DNA of 44,002 nucleotides, taken from NCBI GenBank assembly GCA_017548985.1, contig JAFYYW010000016.1, positions 1-44,002 on the forward strand, read 5' to 3'. Below, piece after piece: positions 28,053 to 35,312 of this stretch (the first letter of the stretch is position 1; each line of letters opens with the position of its first letter). The DNA is from Bacteroidales bacterium. GTDB taxonomy: Bacteria > Bacteroidota > Bacteroidia > Bacteroidales > UBA932. The position numbers and the translations under genes are program-made. Below the pieces are notes generated by a model. It saw only the letters and a program-made list of their open reading frames with translations. It did not search any database and was not told where the DNA came from.

Positions 28053-28084
28053 TTTGTTTTTTTTCGGGGAAGGATATAACTTTG
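28053..28084 (+). promoter_or_regulatory. Bacteroidota-type promoter for the tRNA-Lys pair
   Basis: TTTG at 28053-28056 and TAACTTTG at 28077-28084 are separated by 20 bases, a full match to the Bacteroidota sigma-70 (ABfr) consensus TTTG-N19-21-TAnnTTTG. Transcription should begin near 28090, about 30 bases before the first tRNA. The -33 box lies in the loop of a palindrome, CCGAAAAAA / TTTTTTCGG (28044-28052 with 28059-28067), located just after the manC stop. Confidence 0.8.
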
Positions 28085-28119
28085 CAATCCCGATTCGGAT
28101 ACCCTCCGGACGATTGGAA

Positions 28120-28192
28120 GAATCGTTAGCTCAGTTGGTAGAGCACAACACTTTTAATGTTGGGGTCTCGGGTTCGAGCCCCGAACGGTTCA
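28120..28192 (+). tRNA. tRNA-Lys (anticodon TTT)
   Basis: A 73-base cloverleaf folds completely: acceptor GAATCGT/ACGGTTC with one G-U pair, D arm GCTC/GAGC, anticodon stem CAACA/TGTTG with loop CTTTTAA, and T arm TCGGG/CCCGA with TTCGAGC. The anticodon TTT reads AAA/AAG. The discriminator is A and CCA is not encoded. It is followed 32 bases later by a second lysine tRNA, probably on the same transcript. Confidence 0.95.
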
Positions 28193-28224
28193 CAAAGGGC
28201 TAGGTTCTTTAAGTTCTTTAGAAT

Positions 28225-28297
28225 GCTTTGTTAGCTCAGTTGGTAGAGCAACTGACTCTTAATCAGTGGGTCTAGGGTTCGAGTCCCTAACAGAGCA
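28225..28297 (+). tRNA. tRNA-Lys (anticodon CTT)
   Basis: A 73-base cloverleaf: acceptor GCTTTGT/ACAGAGC with one G-U pair, D arm GCTC/GAGC, anticodon stem ACTGA/TCAGT with loop CTCTTAA, and T arm TAGGG/CCCTA. The anticodon CTT reads AAG only. CCA is not encoded. The D arm is the same as in the neighbouring tRNA while the anticodon stems differ, so these are distinct isoacceptors and not a recent duplicate. A terminator follows within five bases. Confidence 0.95.
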
Positions 28298-28301
28298 CGT
28301 T

Positions 28302-28346
28302 AAAACTCCTTCAGGCGGTTGTCTGGAGGAGTTTTTCGTTTTTTTA
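28302..28346 (+). terminator. Rho-independent terminator of the tRNA-Lys transcript
   Basis: The arm AAAACTCCT (28302-28310) pairs with AGGAGTTTT (28327-28335), extended inward by CAG/CTG. The tail is TTTTTCGTTTTTTT. It ends the tRNA unit and leaves only about 16 bases before the sulfatase start codon, so the sulfatase either has a promoter overlapping the terminator or relies on read-through. Confidence 0.85.
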
Positions 28347-28361
28347 TTGTATATTAGCGGC

Positions 28362-30413
28362 ATGAGACAGACACCATTAGCGCTTTCAGGAGCTTTCTTG
28401 CTCGCCTCATTGCCGGGAAGCATCCTGTCCGGGGAAGCCAACGCCCAGGAAAAGAACGAATCTAAGAGGCTTAATATCATCCACATAATGACTGATGACC
28501 ACGCGTTCCAGGCAATCAGCGCCTATGGTCATCCCTTAAGCCAGCAGGCCCCCACACCGAATATGGACCGGCTCGCGAGGGAAGGTATCCGTTTCGACAG
28601 GGCCTATGTGGAGAACTCATTGTCCACCCCCAGCCGCGCCTGCCTGATGACCGGGCTTTACAGCCACCAGAATGGTCAGAGAACACTCGGCAAGGGTATT
28701 GACACGACGAAGGTTTTCGTCTCCGAGCTGCTCAGGGACGCCGGCTACCAGACCGCCATGATCGGCAAGTGGCACATGCAGTGCGAGCCCAAGGGCTTCG
28801 ACTATTTCTACGTGTTCCGCGGCCAGGGTGAGTATTACAACCCAGTCCTCAAAAGCCACCTCTCAGATGGCGAGTATGTACGTGAGGAAGGATATGCCAC
28901 CGATCTTGTCACCAGCCACGCTTTGGAGTTCCTGGAGCAGCGCGATCCCGACAAGCCGTTCTGCCTATATGTCCACCATAAGGCTCCGCACCGCAACTGG
29001 ATGCCTAATGTCAAATACCTGGACTTGTACGAGGATGTGACATTCCCGCTTCCTGAGACCTTCCATGACGACTATTCAGGAAAGGGAGAGGCCGCATTCG
29101 AGCAGCGCATGACCATCGATGAGGACATGAGCATGATCTACGACTTGAAGGTCGGGGAACTTGAAGAGGAGCCCACGAGATCCATACACACAGCCAGGAT
29201 GCTCGAGAGCGGGCTCTCCAGGATGGATCCCGAGACGAGGGCGAAATGGGACGCCGCCTATGGCCCCAAGAACAAGGCCTTCCTGGACAGCGATCTGGAG
29301 GGTGAGGCGTTGCTGGAATGGAAGTTCCAGCGTTACGTCAAAGACTACCTCCGGGTCATCCGCTCCGTGGACGATTCGGTCGGAGAGATTCTGGAATATC
29401 TTGACTCACACGGACTTGCCGACAACACAATCGTGGTCTACACCTCCGACCAAGGCTTCTACATGGGTGAGCACGGCTGGTTCGACAAGAGATTCATGTA
29501 CGAGGAATCCTACAGGACCCCCCTCATTATCCGCTACCCTGGCGGAAAAGGTGGTCTGGTCTCCGAGACCCTTGTGCAGAACATCGACTTCGCCCCCACC
29601 TACCTCGACGTGGCCGGTGCGGCCCAGCCCGAGGAGATGTCCGGACACTCGCTCCTTCCGGTGATCATGAAAGACGGTGGAACACCCCGCGGCTGGAGGA
29701 AATATCTGTATTACCACTACTACGACCTTCCTTCCGAGCATAATGTCCTCAAGCATGACGGAGTCTCGGACAAGAGGTTCAAGCTGATACATTTCTACGG
29801 CGGGGCCAAAGGGGATTATTCCGAGTTCTATGACATCAAGAAGGATCCCACCGAGATGAATAACCTTTATGGCGAGAAGCGTTACAAGAGGCGTATTGCC
29901 CGCCTGCAGAAGCAGCTGGACAAGTTCCGGGCCGAGCTCGCGGTTGACGAGTATTCAAGTGACCTGGACATCAAGTACGCCAAGGACCTGCTGGCCAAAG
30001 GCACCCCGGCTCCTGGTTTCACACTCAAGACCCCTGATGGGAAAGATGTGTCTCTGAGCGACTTCCGTGGGAAATATGTGGTGCTTGATTTTTGGGCCTC
30101 ATGGTGTCCGGACTGTAGGAAGGACGCTCCTCAGGTGAAAGCCCTGTGGGAGAAATATGGAGAGAAGGTGGCTTTCGTGGGAGTGTCATTCGACACCGAT
30201 AAGGACAAATGGACGGACTACATCAATGAGAACGGACTTGGGTGGACCCATGTCTCCCCTCTCGCCAAATGGAAAGAGACTCAGGTCTCGCAGGATTACA
30301 AAGTTAACTGGATTCCCTCCATGTACCTCATCAACCCGAAAGGCAAGGTTGTCTTCGGAACCGTGATGATAGACAAGCTGGCCAAAGAGCTTGAGGCCGT
30401 GGCTGGCAAATAG
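28362..30413 (+). CDS. Secreted Ser-type sulfatase fused to a C-terminal TlpA-like thioredoxin domain
   Basis: This is a 683-residue protein. The ATG at 28362 begins a signal peptide (MRQTPLALSGAFLLASLPG, cleaved near ANAQ); an open frame from 28266 runs through the tRNA and is not used. Residues about 36-535 are a type I sulfatase: metal ligands Asp45-Asp46 (MTDDH), activation motif STPSRACLMTG with Ser88 as the formylglycine precursor, and GKWH. A Ser-type site needs an anaerobic maturase (anSME); none is in the window. A helical linker leads to residues about 545-683, a thioredoxin/TlpA domain with redox motif WCPDC (first Cys 582) and cis-Pro in WIPS. Fusion of the two is unusual. Both domains should be periplasmic. 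The GPH symporter gene starts 20 bp later. Substrate unknown. Confidence 0.88.
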   Translation: MRQTPLALSGAFLLASLPGSILSGEANAQEKNESKRLNIIHIMTDDHAFQAISAYGHPLSQQAPTPNMDRLAREGIRFDRAYVENSLSTPSRACLMTGLYSHQNGQRTLGKGIDTTKVFVSELLRDAGYQTAMIGKWHMQCEPKGFDYFYVFRGQGEYYNPVLKSHLSDGEYVREEGYATDLVTSHALEFLEQRDPDKPFCLYVHHKAPHRNWMPNVKYLDLYEDVTFPLPETFHDDYSGKGEAAFEQRMTIDEDMSMIYDLKVGELEEEPTRSIHTARMLESGLSRMDPETRAKWDAAYGPKNKAFLDSDLEGEALLEWKFQRYVKDYLRVIRSVDDSVGEILEYLDSHGLADNTIVVYTSDQGFYMGEHGWFDKRFMYEESYRTPLIIRYPGGKGGLVSETLVQNIDFAPTYLDVAGAAQPEEMSGHSLLPVIMKDGGTPRGWRKYLYYHYYDLPSEHNVLKHDGVSDKRFKLIHFYGGAKGDYSEFYDIKKDPTEMNNLYGEKRYKRRIARLQKQLDKFRAELAVDEYSSDLDIKYAKDLLAKGTPAPGFTLKTPDGKDVSLSDFRGKYVVLDFWASWCPDCRKDAPQVKALWEKYGEKVAFVGVSFDTDKDKWTDYINENGLGWTHVSPLAKWKETQVSQDYKVNWIPSMYLINPKGKVVFGTVMIDKLAKELEAVAGK

Positions 30414-30433
30414 AGGTTTTTACCAAAATCATT

Positions 30434-31777
30434 ATGGCCAAGCTTTCAGAGAAAATCGGATATGCCCTTGGTGATGCCGCCGCCGGCGGCATCACTTGGA
30501 AGGTGATGTCCATAGCGTTCCCGTTGTTTTTCACCAATATATTCGGGCTGACCGTGGCTGACACAGCAACCCTCATGCTTATCGCCCGCCTGTTCGATGT
30601 AGTGACTGACCCGATGATGGGCGCGTTGGCTGACCGGACACAGTCCCGCTGGGGCACCTACCGCCCGTGGCTCATATTCGGAGCCATCCCCCTCGGCATT
30701 ATCTTCGCCCTGCTGCTTTACACTCCAGATTTCGGCCCTGTGGGCAAGCGTGTTTACGCTTATTCGATGTATCTGCTGATGATGGCCGTCTACACCGCCG
30801 TGAACGTGCCGTATGGCTCACTCCTCGGCGTGATGACAGCGGATGACAACGAGAAGAACGAGTTCTCGTCCTACAGGATGGTGGGAGCCTATGCGATGGG
30901 ATTCGTCACCCTGCTTTCGTTCCCTTACCTGCAGAAGATGGTGGGCGGCACTTCGGCACACCAATACGCTGTCCTCGGAGCTATCCTGGGAGGTGTGGCG
31001 GCATTAGGAACCCTGGCCTGCGGCCTCCTCACGAAGGAGCGCCTGAAGCCTATTCGCGCGGAGAAATTCTCTTTCAAGCCCTTCGGGGACCTGTTCCGTA
31101 ACAAGCCATGGATATACCTCACGCTTATCGGCATCTGCACCAACTTCTTCAACGGATTCCGCTATGCGGTGGCGGGCTACCTACTGGAATATTGCCTCCA
31201 TGGAGATGTCACCGTCTCCGGTCTCATCATCAACTATACGGTGTTCATGACCTTCGGTGAGGTGACATGCATGATCTTCGGAGGCCTGTCCCCCAAGTTC
31301 ACCAAGTGGGTCGGTTCCAAGCGCAAGGCCTTCAACTGGGCAGCGATCATCTGCGTGGTGACATCAATAGCCTTCTTCTTTATCCCGATGGATCCGAAAT
31401 ACATCTGGTTAATGGTGGCTATGGTCATACTCACCTCTATCGGAATCGGTATCTACTCTCCGCTGCTTTGGTCCATGTACGCTGACGTGGCTGATTACGC
31501 CACCGAGAAAAACGGGACCTCATCCACCGGACTTATATTCTCCTCCGGTACGATGGCGCAGAAGTTCGGATCAGCCATATCTGGCGCGCTTGTGGCGATG
31601 CTCCTTGGCCTGTCAGGTTTCATCTCAGGCTCCGATCCCGCCACCGGGCAGACTGTCGTGACCATCACGAACGAGGCTTCGGTCCAGCAGATGATCTGGG
31701 CGCTGTTCTCGCTCTTCCCTGCCGCGATCGCCCTGCTTATCATCCTTCTGCTGAAGCTTTATCCCATCAAGAAGTAG
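30434..31777 (+). CDS. GPH family sugar:cation symporter (MelB-like)
   Basis: This is a 447-residue inner-membrane MFS-fold symporter of the glycoside-pentoside-hexuronide:cation family. The N-terminal start KIGYALGDAAAGG and the cation/sugar signature RLFDVVTDPMMGALADRT (near 54-71), followed by SRWGTYRPW, are typical of MelB/XylP relatives. About twelve membrane segments are visible. It lies 20 bp after the sulfatase-thioredoxin gene on the same transcript and converges, with only a 10-bp gap, on the 2-epimerase gene of the mannan operon. In the mannan route described for Bacteroides fragilis a sugar:cation symporter of this type is encoded with the epimerase and phosphorylase, so mannobiose is a reasonable guess. 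Confidence 0.88.
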   Translation: MAKLSEKIGYALGDAAAGGITWKVMSIAFPLFFTNIFGLTVADTATLMLIARLFDVVTDPMMGALADRTQSRWGTYRPWLIFGAIPLGIIFALLLYTPDFGPVGKRVYAYSMYLLMMAVYTAVNVPYGSLLGVMTADDNEKNEFSSYRMVGAYAMGFVTLLSFPYLQKMVGGTSAHQYAVLGAILGGVAALGTLACGLLTKERLKPIRAEKFSFKPFGDLFRNKPWIYLTLIGICTNFFNGFRYAVAGYLLEYCLHGDVTVSGLIINYTVFMTFGEVTCMIFGGLSPKFTKWVGSKRKAFNWAAIICVVTSIAFFFIPMDPKYIWLMVAMVILTSIGIGIYSPLLWSMYADVADYATEKNGTSSTGLIFSSGTMAQKFGSAISGALVAMLLGLSGFISGSDPATGQTVVTITNEASVQQMIWALFSLFPAAIALLIILLLKLYPIKK

Positions 31778-31787
31778 GGACTGCCGA

Positions 31788-32984
31788 TCAGATTATTCTC
31801 AATGCCTCGAGGCACATGCGGGCATTGTGGTAAGGGCATTTCCAGAAGCCGGCCTTGGGGTAGTCCAAGTCGGGTGACTCTCCATCCGCCAGCGTGCCCC
31901 AGTACCATTCGCCACTTGATGATATCAGATGGGTCTTGATCCAGTTCCAGCAATTAAGCGCTTTGGGAAGTGCTTCAGGATCAGAGTGATATTTCCAGAG
32001 CCAGAGGTTGCCGACGACGGTCTCGGCTTGGACCCACCACTGGCGGGAACGGTCAAGAGACGAACCGGAAGAGAGACCGGAAGCGTCCTCGGGCAAAAGC
32101 TCATACGCCATCGAGCCATCCGGCAGGAGGCCTTCATTCCCGGCCCGGCCTAAAGCGGCGCAGAAAGGCTTGACAAATTCGACTACAGAAGGATCGCCCA
32201 GGGCTTGAGCGCATTCCAACAGCAGCCAGGAAGTCTCTATGTCATGGCCATATGAAATAGCTCCGGGCAGGACAGACCAGTCGCTGTCGAAATAAAGATA
32301 CAGATGCCCGTCAGGAGACATGATCCTCTCACACATCAAATGGATCAAGTCCGCCAAAGCCGCCTTTAGCGCAGGATCAGGCCAGACCTGATACAGGTTG
32401 GCGTAGGCTTCCAGCAGATGGAGGTGGGAGTTCATCGTCTTCCCGGCATTGATGTCATGGGCGGAAAGAGACATGTCCTCAAGCGGTGAGAAATCTATGG
32501 ACAGAGCCTCGGCATAGCCTCCATTAGCATGATCAGCGAATCTCGACTCAACGATATCAAACAGATTCACAGCTACTTCCAAATCTGAGCTATCAGATGT
32601 CACCTTAAAGAGCTCACTGAAAGCATAGATGGCGAAAGCTTGTGAATACAGCTGTTTCTTTGTGTCCAAAGGGGATCCGTCAGCAGCGACGCTCCAGAAC
32701 ACTCCCCCATTCTTCTTATCGATAAGATATGAGACGAACCAGTCCCGGGCATGAAGCGCAGCGGAAAAATATTCCTGTTTTCCAAGGGCACCGAATGCGG
32801 CGGCGAAAGTCCAGATGATCCTGGCGTTAAGTATCTCCCCTCTCGGAGCGTCTTTAAGGACAGTACCGTCGGAAGTCACCTCACCGTAAAAACCACCCTC
32901 GGGATCAAGAAGAGCGAGCCAGAAAGGCAGTATATCCCCTTCCAGCTCGCCCTTAATCTCCTCACGGAATCTGACAAGATCCAT
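31788..32984 (-). CDS. AGE family 2-epimerase, likely mannobiose/cellobiose 2-epimerase
   Basis: This is a 398-residue cytoplasmic (alpha/alpha)6-barrel protein of the N-acylglucosamine 2-epimerase superfamily, without a signal peptide. The catalytic histidines of cellobiose 2-epimerases can be placed: His187/His189 (MNSHLHLLEAY), His247 (YGHDIETSWLL) and His386 (KCPYHNARM). WNARIIW-like text (LNARIIWTF) near 52 and WWVQAE near 316 also fit. With a GH130 mannosylglucose phosphorylase in the same operon, the likely reaction is mannobiose to 4-O-beta-mannosyl-glucose. Cellobiose to glucosyl-mannose is an alternative. It is the last gene of the operon, three bases after the GH3 stop. There is no visible terminator before the convergent symporter gene. 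Confidence 0.87.
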   Translation of the reverse strand: MDLVRFREEIKGELEGDILPFWLALLDPEGGFYGEVTSDGTVLKDAPRGEILNARIIWTFAAAFGALGKQEYFSAALHARDWFVSYLIDKKNGGVFWSVAADGSPLDTKKQLYSQAFAIYAFSELFKVTSDSSDLEVAVNLFDIVESRFADHANGGYAEALSIDFSPLEDMSLSAHDINAGKTMNSHLHLLEAYANLYQVWPDPALKAALADLIHLMCERIMSPDGHLYLYFDSDWSVLPGAISYGHDIETSWLLLECAQALGDPSVVEFVKPFCAALGRAGNEGLLPDGSMAYELLPEDASGLSSGSSLDRSRQWWVQAETVVGNLWLWKYHSDPEALPKALNCWNWIKTHLISSSGEWYWGTLADGESPDLDYPKAGFWKCPYHNARMCLEALRII

Positions 32985-32987
32985 GGC

Positions 32988-35303
32988 CTAGATGTTCGGA
33001 GTGTCCCAGACCTTCGTCTCGACACAATTGACCATGACACCGAGACCACCGCACGCGAGACGGAAGTCTCCTTTCTCAAGGCGCCACTTCCCGTCAGCAC
33101 CGACAAAGGCAAGCTCTTTGGCGGGAATCTCAAAGGTAACGGTCTTAGTCTCACCTGGTTCCAGCGATATCTTCTCAAACCCGCGCAGACGTTTCACATC
33201 GGGTATAATCGAGGCGACAAGGTCGGAACTATAGAGTAGGACAGTCTCCTTCCCGGGACGGGAACCGGTGTTCTTGACATCTACGGAGACCTTGATCAAG
33301 TCATTCGCGTTGAAAGACTCCTTATCAACCTTCAGGTTCGAATATTCGTAAGCCGTGTAGCTGAGGCCAAAGCCGAAAGGCCACTGGACATCCATGATAG
33401 CGTCGTAGTTATACGAGCCTGCCATCACCTCGCGATGCTCGGAGACCTTGTAGTCGTAGGTGTGAAGTGAATTGATGTGCTTGGCATAAGTGAACGGGAG
33501 CTTCCCGGAGAAGTTCTCGTCTCCTGAGATGAGGGCTGCCAGAGCGTCACCTCCATAGTTGGAAGGGAGCATCACATCCACAACAGCTTTCACGAGGGGC
33601 TCGATGTCACCGATAATCCTCGGACGGCCCTCGTTCAGAACAAGGATGACAGGTTTGCCGGTAGCGGCCAAAGCCTTGACAAGATCTTTCTGGCTGGAAG
33701 ACAGGTTAAGGTCATCCATATTCCCGGGGGTCTCGCAATATGAGTTCTCGCCCACGCAGGCGATAACCACATCGCAGGTTCTGGCAACCGCCACGGCCGC
33801 CGCGATTCCTGTCACATTCTCCTTTTCCCATTCACCCCATCCCTGGGCATATTCAATAGCGGGAACATACTTCACATTAGGGAAACGGTTCTGGATGGCC
33901 TCAAGGATCGTGTTATGGTCTGAAGCGAAGGTATCGGCGTCTCCCTGCCAGGTGTAACTCCACCCGCCGTTAAGTGTTCTCATCGAATTGGCGTTGGGGC
34001 CTGTGACCAGTATCCTCTCGTTACCCTTCAAAGGCAGGATACCACCCTCATTCTTCAAAAGCACCTCAGACTCAAGCGCCGCGGCGTAAGACTCCTTGGC
34101 GAACTTCTCGCAACCGAAATCCTTGTAATCATATTCCCAGGAAGGGTTGTCGAATAGGCCAAGACGGACTTTCAGGCGAAGTATGCGGCGGACAGCGTCG
34201 TCAATCCTCGACATAGGGATCTCACCTGACTCGGCGAGGTCAACGATGACGTTGACACACTCGGGATCGTATGGATCCATAATCATGTCGATGCCGGCGT
34301 TTATTCCCATGGCCACGGCCTCACGCTTGTCAGCGGCAACATGGTCACGGTTGAAAAGATTGTCGATGTCAGCCCAGTCCGTCACTATCATGCCATCCCA
34401 ATTAAGATCGTCCTTTACCCAGCCGGTCAGGAGGGTCTTGTTGGCGTGTGTGGGGACACCGTTGATGGATGCCGAGTTGATCATCGCTGTAAGGGCGCCA
34501 GCCTGGAAGCACTCTTTGAAAGGACGGAAGAACTTCTCTCTTAAATCATTCTCCGCGATATAGGCAGGTGTGCGATCCTTCCCTGAGGAAGGCACCCCAT
34601 AACCGATGAAATGCTTCAGACTGACAGCCGCATGCTCCAGATCGACATGATTGGGATCATCGCCCTGGATTGCCATGGTCTCGATCCTGGACATCTCCGC
34701 CTGGAGAAAAGGATCCTCTCCCCAACTCTCCCAATGCCTCGGCCAACGGGGGTCACGTCCCAGATCCATCACCGGAGAGAACACCCATGCCACTTGCGCG
34801 GCCCTGGTCTCATAAGCGAGTGCCTCCCCCATCATCCTGGCGTATTCCCGGTTGAAAGTGGCGCCCAGGTTTATCTCCTGAGGATATAATGACCCGTCGG
34901 TGAGATAGTTGGCGCCATGGATCATATCAAGACCGTAGATGCAGGGAATCCCTATGGCTTCCATCGACTTTTCCTGGATCTGGCGGACGAACGCGGCGGT
35001 CTGCTCCCGGGAACGAGACACATCATTCAAGAGATTGAGGATTGAGCCCACCTTATATTCTCCGATGATCCTCTCCAATTTAGAGGGATCTATCTCAGGT
35101 TTCGAATCGCTTGTGATAGTGTCGATCGAAAGCTGGACCATCTGCCCGGCCTTTTCCTTGAGAGACATTTTCTTCAGCACAGACTCAACCTTTGCCTCGA
35201 CATCCTTGTCAGTGGCGATCGCAGGAGCGACCTGGTTCTTAGGGGCGCACGAAGCCACCATCAAAACACTCATCGCAATAACACAGTTTTTAAGGGTTCG
35301 CAT
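32988..35303 (-). CDS. GH3 family beta-glucosidase-type lipoprotein
   Basis: This is a 771-residue exo-glycosidase with a lipoprotein signal (lipobox VASC, Cys19); the residues after Cys (APKNQ) lack an acidic export tag, suggesting periplasmic inner-leaflet placement. GH3 domains run in order: N-terminal barrel with the KHFIGYG loop and nucleophile Asp309 in VTDWAD, the alpha/beta sandwich, and a C-terminal fibronectin III-like domain. Size and layout match Bacteroides beta-glucosidases. In this operon it may remove glucose from glucomannan or xyloglucan oligosaccharides; beta-xylosidase activity is not excluded. It lies 9 bp after the GH31 stop. Confidence 0.9.
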   Translation of the reverse strand: MRTLKNCVIAMSVLMVASCAPKNQVAPAIATDKDVEAKVESVLKKMSLKEKAGQMVQLSIDTITSDSKPEIDPSKLERIIGEYKVGSILNLLNDVSRSREQTAAFVRQIQEKSMEAIGIPCIYGLDMIHGANYLTDGSLYPQEINLGATFNREYARMMGEALAYETRAAQVAWVFSPVMDLGRDPRWPRHWESWGEDPFLQAEMSRIETMAIQGDDPNHVDLEHAAVSLKHFIGYGVPSSGKDRTPAYIAENDLREKFFRPFKECFQAGALTAMINSASINGVPTHANKTLLTGWVKDDLNWDGMIVTDWADIDNLFNRDHVAADKREAVAMGINAGIDMIMDPYDPECVNVIVDLAESGEIPMSRIDDAVRRILRLKVRLGLFDNPSWEYDYKDFGCEKFAKESYAAALESEVLLKNEGGILPLKGNERILVTGPNANSMRTLNGGWSYTWQGDADTFASDHNTILEAIQNRFPNVKYVPAIEYAQGWGEWEKENVTGIAAAVAVARTCDVVIACVGENSYCETPGNMDDLNLSSSQKDLVKALAATGKPVILVLNEGRPRIIGDIEPLVKAVVDVMLPSNYGGDALAALISGDENFSGKLPFTYAKHINSLHTYDYKVSEHREVMAGSYNYDAIMDVQWPFGFGLSYTAYEYSNLKVDKESFNANDLIKVSVDVKNTGSRPGKETVLLYSSDLVASIIPDVKRLRGFEKISLEPGETKTVTFEIPAKELAFVGADGKWRLEKGDFRLACGGLGVMVNCVETKVWDTPNI

Positions 35304-35312
35304 TTTATATAA

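Noticed and set aside
28225..28346. Phage or integrative-element attachment site at the tRNA-Lys 3' end
   Set aside because: No integrase or direct repeat of the tRNA end is visible in the window; only the general tendency of tRNAs to host such sites supports it.
28266..28361. N-terminal extension of the sulfatase frame into the tRNA-Lys gene
   Set aside because: It would be translated from within a tRNA and across a terminator; the ATG at 28362 gives a normal signal peptide.
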